A stretch of DNA of 64,000 bases from Schwartzia succinivorans DSM 10502. Lineage in GTDB: Bacteria > Bacillota > Negativicutes > Selenomonadales > Selenomonadaceae. The notes under the pieces are model-generated. The model did no database searches. It was not told the DNA's origin and saw only the letters and a program-made list of their open reading frames with translations. The stretch spans positions 124,001 through 188,000 of the forward strand of contig NZ_FQUG01000002.1 in assembly GCF_900129225.1 (NCBI RefSeq). The letters run 5' to 3'. Positions 59,601 to 64,000 of this stretch are shown here, piece after piece (the first letter of the stretch is position 1; every line of letters begins with the position of its first letter). The translations under genes were made by a program, and so were the position numbers.

Positions 59601-61032
59601 GTCACTGAAATCTCTCGGACGATTCCGCGAGGCCTATGAGGTTTGTAAAGCTGAGCTTGCTTCTGAAATTAAAAACGAGGCGGAAAGCGGAATGAGGGAC
59701 TGGACTCTTGGAATAGCCGGCTGGCTTGCCTACAGCATGGGGCTTTCGGATGCTCCTGAGCAGTATTTGAGAGCTTCTAAGGAATCCAAGTCCTTTGTGC
59801 GTAAAGTGGAGATGTACAGCTCGTATCTTTTGGCGCAGAATGCTGTGGATACAAATGAGCAGGAGCTTTTTGAGGCACATCTCCGATATGGGGATTTTTT
59901 CAGGGATGTTAGGCAGTACACGCATAAAAAACATGTGGAGCATAAAAAGCTTCGTATCGGATATATTTCCTCGGATTTTCGTCAGCATGTCATGGTGCAT
60001 TTTGCATGGCCGTTTCTTACGGCATACGATCGCAGCCGTTTTGAGGTTCATGTCTACAGCCTTACGGGGCAGGAGGATAGATACAGCGAAGCGTTGCGCA
60101 AAAGTGCTGACGCATGGACGAATCTTGCAGGGCAGCCCTGGGAGAAAGTCGCAAGAAGAATATACGATGATGAAATAGATATTCTTGTGGACCTTGCAGG
60201 TCATTCGACGGGAAGCGGCCTTCCTGTGCTTGCACATAAGCCTGCGCCTGTACAAGTTTCGGGGCTTGGGTATATGGCAACGACTGGACTTTCTACGGTA
60301 GATTATTACCTGACGGACGGCTTTGTTGACACCGAAGGAGCTCATGAGCAACTGTTTACCGAAAAGCTTTTGCGGCTCACAAGTCAGTTTTGCTATGCGC
60401 CGCTGGGGACATTCCCTGCATCAAATGGAGCGCCATCGAAGGAAAGAGGATGGGTACTCTTTGGCGTGTTCAATCATTTTCGGAAAGTAACCGGTGAAAT
60501 GCTTTCGGCTTGGAAAAGAATCCTTGAAGCAGTTCCAAATTCCAAGCTTCTTATGAAGTCGCAGATTTTTTTCAGCCCGCAGAACGTGGATGATGCCTTT
60601 GAACGCATGGAGGCTGCAGGCCTTGATATGGACCGCGTAATTTTTGAGCCGGCTACCATGGACTACATGGAGCGGTATCTTGATGTGGATATTGCCCTTG
60701 ATACATACCCCTATCCCGGAGGAGGAACAACGGCAGATGCTCTCTACATGGGAGTGCCTGTCATCACCATGTACAGTGACCGTCGAAGCTCCCGTTTTGC
60801 CTATGGGATGATGGCGGCTGTGGGGCTGGAAGGTCTTACTGTCGAAACAACAGAGGATTATGTGGCGCGTGCTGTGGGACTTGCTTCGGATGTTGAGCTT
60901 TTGGATATTCTGCATAAAAGACTCAGGTCAATGATGGAAGCATCCCCACTGATGAACGCAGGGCAGTATATGGCTGAGGTAGAGGCAGCATACGAAAGAA
61001 TATGGAAGGAGCGGAGAGTGCATGAAGGATAA
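56656..61032 (+). CDS. Giant GT2 - TPR - GT41 - TPR - GT41 glycosyltransferase
   Basis: This 1458-residue protein carries a GT2 head (residues ~1-110, FLDADETI), TPR repeats (~210-510), a GT41 (O-GlcNAc transferase/SPINDLY-like) module (~538-888), more TPR-like helices (~908-1085) and a second GT41 module (~1097-1455). Both GT41 modules keep the catalytic-region histidine (GYISPDFRRH; GYISSDFRQH), the lysine after FN (FNQFDK; FNHFRK, matching Lys-842 of human OGT) and the nucleotide-binding DTYPYPGGGTT. It therefore has three predicted active sites. Next to flagellin, it probably builds a Ser/Thr-linked glycan. It overlaps the next gene by 11 bases. Confidence 0.88.
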   Translation: MKVTACVIVKNEEKNIGLWLESARRLSDEMVVVDTGSEDRTKELAAAGGARVLDFPWCNDFSAAKNFALDNAEGDWIVFLDADETIRENDAPRVRQAMERYLGDTRVMGFVCRLVDYDPKALEVEKGDCYQIRIFRCSRSIRYEGRIHEHLVDAARSGRTAQLIPDVTIWHSGYAEAVRPEKFKRNLQILLEEQEKGNAQPMDAYYLADCYFGLGDYMNAAKYAVDAIGTGLMPMGLSNRPDEVLLVSLLRLGRPREEIDAALAVSLERHPKLPVFHFFAGDFAWERKDYDTAEHEWKKGLELLSASERGENVDVFASRDMEQVDKIKEHLAEIEKMKESEKPMAYREVREEAQKMRGFAAKGDTARALETAAKILKAKPENRELMEEVCVLFLDAEDAEKAAEAAECLKVAEKPYGYGCFLLASVRFLQKNMKEAQSFAERALSFGGLLEWQKGAVHHLLAELAKARGDRKTAAEEYLLSSGFKEIGNGKLADYSNYLLNLSFFENSDDKLLQAAKEYEKLLGTVPQHKHDEKHHRHDKLRIGYISPDFRRHIVACFSRAFFRSADRACFEVYGYSLCDENDVSRIFAAEADGFRYIKGLSAKDSAAIIYKDEIDILVDLSGHTGDNALPILAYKPAPVQISGVGWFRTTGLVAVDYFLADEASAPTGEEAQFTEKLIRLPHSHLCFTPILKAKSYPAPCRKAGHVTFGCFNQFDKVTDEMLSVWAEILRLVPGSKLFLKGSVFDRRERTDEIAKRLTEAGISMESVELEGYTDKYLDAYGRVDIALDTYPYPGGGTTCDALYMGVPVVTLSGSHHHTRFGTSLLKNIGLDKLCADSREKYVEAAVSLAENQKELSHLHQTIRRRMKETSVMNEKQYMTELEEAYASVWHEWEKVHSPHNCAKNDSKTNRLLNEAEAKKDWKKAVRIVSRMEAAGVAGDPECYLAAKAYYNMQDYEHALYWASGIKERTLWAHDIHCMEIWSLKSLGRFREAYEVCKAELASEIKNEAESGMRDWTLGIAGWLAYSMGLSDAPEQYLRASKESKSFVRKVEMYSSYLLAQNAVDTNEQELFEAHLRYGDFFRDVRQYTHKKHVEHKKLRIGYISSDFRQHVMVHFAWPFLTAYDRSRFEVHVYSLTGQEDRYSEALRKSADAWTNLAGQPWEKVARRIYDDEIDILVDLAGHSTGSGLPVLAHKPAPVQVSGLGYMATTGLSTVDYYLTDGFVDTEGAHEQLFTEKLLRLTSQFCYAPLGTFPASNGAPSKERGWVLFGVFNHFRKVTGEMLSAWKRILEAVPNSKLLMKSQIFFSPQNVDDAFERMEAAGLDMDRVIFEPATMDYMERYLDVDIALDTYPYPGGGTTADALYMGVPVITMYSDRRSSRFAYGMMAAVGLEGLTVETTEDYVARAVGLASDVELLDILHKRLRSMMEASPLMNAGQYMAEVEAAYERIWKERRVHEG

Positions 61033-63526
61033 AATTCGGGTTGGCTATATTTCGGATGAATTTTGCCAGGTTCCGATGCTTCCACTCCTGGTCTCATTTT
61101 TCGGAATGCATGATTCGGATGAATTTGAGGTCATATGCTATATGACGGGAACAGCGGACACGCTTACTGAAAGTTTTCGTGAGGCTTCTGACGAGTGGAG
61201 AGATATTTCAAAATGCGGTGATGAAACGGCGGCAGATGTTATCCGTCGTGATGCATTGGATATACTGGTAGATATATCAGAAAACGGAGTGGCAGAGAAA
61301 ATTTTCGAGAGACGCCCTGCGCAGTGCTGTCTTTCCATATCAGATATGGCGGAAAAGCTTGGCGGAATACCTTACGGAATGGCAGTGCTTCCTGGAATGC
61401 CTATCGCAAATTTACTTCCGCCATTCAGAAGCCGCGGAGGTGTTACCTTAGGAATTTTTTGTTCGCCAAAGAATATGACAAGAGAAGAAGTTTCCTGCCT
61501 GAAAACAATTCTTAAGCATGTCCCAAGCGCAAAACTTCGGGTTTCTGTGTCAGTGCCGGATGCATCTATGGCGGAGCCGCTTCTTTCCGCAGGGATTTCT
61601 GCAGGCGCTATTGAGCTTGCGGTAGAGGATGGGATGAATTGGGAAAGCCTTTCTGATGTTGATGTGCTGCTTGGCTTTGGAGAGCTTCGCACCTGGGAGC
61701 TTTATATGTCCCTTTACGCAGGCGTACCGACACTGCTTTCGCCGTCCTCACCTTTATGGATGCATCATTTTCTGGCAGACAATGGATTTGAGACATGGGC
61801 CGCGGCTTCCTTTGAGACGCAGGCGGAAGCTGCAATACGTCTGGCACGCGGGAAGGAAATGCTGGCAAAAGAACGTGCTTCGTTAAGGGCGAAGCTGCAA
61901 AAAACGGCCGTTATGGACGTTCGTCGTTTTATGAACGAATGGGAAGCTGCATTGGAAAAGCTGGCCCGTGGAGATGAAAGCAGTGAAGAGAGGCTTGCTT
62001 TCTGCAGGAAAAATGCAAAGAAACGTTTTCAAAATGGAAATTTTCGCTCGGCACTTCGCTTTTTAGAAGAAGCGTATGCTATTGAGAAAAGTGAAGAAAT
62101 GGCATATATCCGCGGCGTTTCTCTATGGAAAAATGAGCGACTGCAGGATGCCCTGGATATTGCAGCAGAATGGCTGGATGATTCTAAGCTCAGAGAAACC
62201 TTAACCAAGGAGCAGCTTTACGCGTGGTGTGACCTTAGGGCACTCACTGCAGGACATGCAGACCATGAAAATACGGAAAAATATCTTCTTGAGCGCATTG
62301 AAGCATCAAAGCCTTTGGCTTTGGAAACACAGACAGGAGCTTATGGCCAGTGGCTGTTGTCCTTCAACGCAAAGGATGTAAATGAAAAGGAGCTTTTTCA
62401 AAAGCACTGTGGATATCAGAAGCTTTTTGATGGTATAACGCCTTTAAAGCCGAAGAACCGTAATCACGGTAAGCTGCGCATAGGTTATTTGTCGCCGAAC
62501 CTTAATCATCACGTCATGGAGTATTTTGTCTGGCCATTTTTTGAGTGCTGCGACCGTGAAAAATTTGAAATTTACGGGTATAACACCGGGAAAATTGATG
62601 ACAGGACAGAGACGCTCAAGAGCTTTGCGAAGGGCTGGCATAATCTTGAAGGAAAAACGGCATGGGAAATTGCTGAAACAGTCCGCAGGGATGAAATAGA
62701 TGTTTTGGTTGAGCTTGGGGGACATACCTCAAAGAGCGGGCTTGCGGCATTTGCATACAAGCCTGCGCCTGTACAGATATCGGGGCTTGGATATATGGCG
62801 ACCACGGGACTCACTGAGACAGATTATTTCATAACCGACGGATTTATTGACCCGCTCGGGATGAATGATGAATATTTTACTGAAAAGCTTTTGAGGTTGA
62901 CAAGTCAGTTCTGCTATCGTCCAAGACCGAATCTGCCGGAGAGCAAAGGTGTGCCGTGCAAGGCTAACGGTTATGTAACCTTTGGGGTATTCAATAATTA
63001 TCTTAAAATTACAGATGAAATGCTCTGCGTGTGGAAAAAAATAATGGATATAGTTCCAAATTCCATAATGCTTTTCAAGAGTGAAAGCTATTCTGTGCCG
63101 GAAATGGTGTTGAAGTCGCTGGATCGTATGGAAAAGTTGGGAATGGATATAGGAAGAATTATATTGGAGGGTGCAAGCCCTGACTATATGGAGAGGTATC
63201 TCAACGTGGATATTGCCCTTGATACATATCCGTATCCGGGTGGAGCAACTACCTGTGACGCTCTTTGGATGGGCGTACCTGTTGTCACGAAATACGGTAC
63301 TCGTCACAGCAGCCGTTTTGCTTATGGGATTTTATCCGAGGTGGGGCTTTCTGAGCTGGCTTCCAAGGATGATGAGGGCTATGTTGAGCGTGCTGTTGGC
63401 CTGGCTAACGATGTGGAGCTTTTGGATGCGCTACACAAAAACATACGCGGAATGATGCAGAATTCAAATCTTATGAATGAGAAAACATATATGAAGGAGG
63501 TGGAAAAGCTGTATGAAGAAGTTTGA
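61022..63526 (+). CDS. GT41-like protein with degenerate first module and intact second module
   Basis: This 834-residue protein has a first GT41-like half (residues ~1-310) that aligns with GT41 in the opening strand (IRVGYISDEF) but has Val-Pro instead of the conserved His and lacks the DTYPYPGGGTT loop. TPR-like helices (~315-470) and an intact GT41 module (~480-834) follow, with the histidine in GYLSPNLNHH, the lysine in FNNYLK and the DTYPYPGGATT loop. The first half is probably catalytically dead and may serve for structure or binding. It overlaps both neighbours. Confidence 0.85.
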   Translation: MKDKIRVGYISDEFCQVPMLPLLVSFFGMHDSDEFEVICYMTGTADTLTESFREASDEWRDISKCGDETAADVIRRDALDILVDISENGVAEKIFERRPAQCCLSISDMAEKLGGIPYGMAVLPGMPIANLLPPFRSRGGVTLGIFCSPKNMTREEVSCLKTILKHVPSAKLRVSVSVPDASMAEPLLSAGISAGAIELAVEDGMNWESLSDVDVLLGFGELRTWELYMSLYAGVPTLLSPSSPLWMHHFLADNGFETWAAASFETQAEAAIRLARGKEMLAKERASLRAKLQKTAVMDVRRFMNEWEAALEKLARGDESSEERLAFCRKNAKKRFQNGNFRSALRFLEEAYAIEKSEEMAYIRGVSLWKNERLQDALDIAAEWLDDSKLRETLTKEQLYAWCDLRALTAGHADHENTEKYLLERIEASKPLALETQTGAYGQWLLSFNAKDVNEKELFQKHCGYQKLFDGITPLKPKNRNHGKLRIGYLSPNLNHHVMEYFVWPFFECCDREKFEIYGYNTGKIDDRTETLKSFAKGWHNLEGKTAWEIAETVRRDEIDVLVELGGHTSKSGLAAFAYKPAPVQISGLGYMATTGLTETDYFITDGFIDPLGMNDEYFTEKLLRLTSQFCYRPRPNLPESKGVPCKANGYVTFGVFNNYLKITDEMLCVWKKIMDIVPNSIMLFKSESYSVPEMVLKSLDRMEKLGMDIGRIILEGASPDYMERYLNVDIALDTYPYPGGATTCDALWMGVPVVTKYGTRHSSRFAYGILSEVGLSELASKDDEGYVERAVGLANDVELLDALHKNIRGMMQNSNLMNEKTYMKEVEKLYEEV

Positions 63527-64000
63527 TAAAGATGACGTGGAGAAAATCTATGCAAAGGCGAAGAAACTTCATGACGAAGGCAAATATGAAGAGGCTTTGG
63601 CGATCTTGCATGATATGCAAATAGATAACCTTCCGATGGAAAAACGTTGGGCGTTTTATGAAGCGAAAGGTATGTGCCAGATTGGCATAGATAAAATCCG
63701 TGAAGGAGTAGAAAATCTTAGAAATGCGTTGTTTTCACCTGAAGGCATGCCGCTTCTTTCCCAGCGCAGGATAGCCAGCAACTACTTTATTAATCTTCAT
63801 TACATCGATGGAATATCAGATAAGGATATGTTTGATGCCCATACTTTATACAATCAGATGTTTTTGAAAAATATAGCTTTTCCACACAAAAAGCAGGCAA
63901 AAATGAAGCTTCGGATAGGATATCTTTCTCCAAATCTAATGACACATATTGTGTTGAATTTTGCCATCCAGCTTTTTTCAGCTTATGACAGGGAACGCTT
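63513..64000 (+). CDS. TPR - GT41 glycosyltransferase (partial, 5' end only)
   Basis: This gene starts at 63513, inside the end of the previous gene, and is open to the window edge. Its first ~130 residues are TPR-like helices (DEGKYEEALAILHDMQ), followed by the opening of a GT41 module (MKLRIGYLSPNLMTHIVLNF) that retains the conserved histidine. AGGAGG lies upstream with a rather long spacer of about 12 bases. It lacks the GT2 head of some neighbours. It continues the duplicated glycosyltransferase array. Confidence 0.8.
   Translation, partial: MKKFDKDDVEKIYAKAKKLHDEGKYEEALAILHDMQIDNLPMEKRWAFYEAKGMCQIGIDKIREGVENLRNALFSPEGMPLLSQRRIASNYFINLHYIDGISDKDMFDAHTLYNQMFLKNIAFPHKKQAKMKLRIGYLSPNLMTHIVLNFAIQLFSAYDRER

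Overview
The window looks like part of the chromosome of an anaerobic, flagellated, diderm Firmicute of the Negativicutes (Selenomonas/Anaerovibrio type). The evidence is an abundant-type outer-membrane porin with an N-terminal S-layer-homology domain (OmpM-like, 3251-4558), Bacillus-like operons (yaaR-holB-ricT-trmN6-rsmI; flgM-flgN-flgK-flgL-fliW-csrA), and anaerobic corrinoid methyltransferases. The genus is inferred from memory of gene families, not from a search. I saw no rRNA, tRNA, CRISPR array or intact insertion sequence.

Layout: (1) 1-5020, the end of an unidentified gene, a YqgF-like nuclease, dCMP deaminase, an SbmA/YddA-type ABC transporter, the SLH porin and a tandem YezD protein. 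(2) 5190-10190, minus strand, a four-gene YbhGFSR-type drug/solute efflux system (HlyD, double ATPase, two ABC-2 permeases). (3) 10362-25595, a corrinoid-dependent methyl-transfer island in three transcription units. Each unit starts with a consensus sigma-A promoter followed by the same ~100-nt leader RNA ending in an intrinsic terminator. The units encode a methylamine methyltransferase (MtmB) homologue without pyrrolysine, two corrinoid proteins, two full-length and two short UroD/MtaA-fold methyltransferases, a RamA/RACo-type ferredoxin-ASKHA activase, a 4Fe-4S QueG-like protein, an LCM-type SAM methyltransferase (a second, exported one sits between units), and a cystathionine lyase/synthase-type gene pair linking the island to sulfur amino-acid metabolism. 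(4) 25735-29974, the yaaR-holB-ricT-trmN6-rsmI housekeeping operon. (5) 30064-33362, gmd-fcl-manC for GDP-mannose to GDP-fucose. (6) 33501-39651, LCP protein, ABC-F protein, RecD2 and ComF. (7) 39873-51032, a late flagellar cluster from yvyF and flgM through flagellin, including the FliW/CsrA switch and a flagellin leader with a textbook CsrA-binding hairpin. (8) 51196-64000, a run of giant TPR glycosyltransferases that combine GT2 heads with one or two OGT/SPINDLY-like (GT41) modules, most likely for flagellin glycosylation.

The most unusual content is the methyl-transfer island. A single, apparently undescribed cis-regulatory RNA family (two small hairpins plus terminator, with compensatory base changes) precedes all three units of a complete but pyrrolysine-free MtmB-type methyltransferase system whose substrate and methyl acceptor are unknown. 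The second most unusual is the GT2/GT41 array, which includes a fused, apparently inactivated GT41 module.
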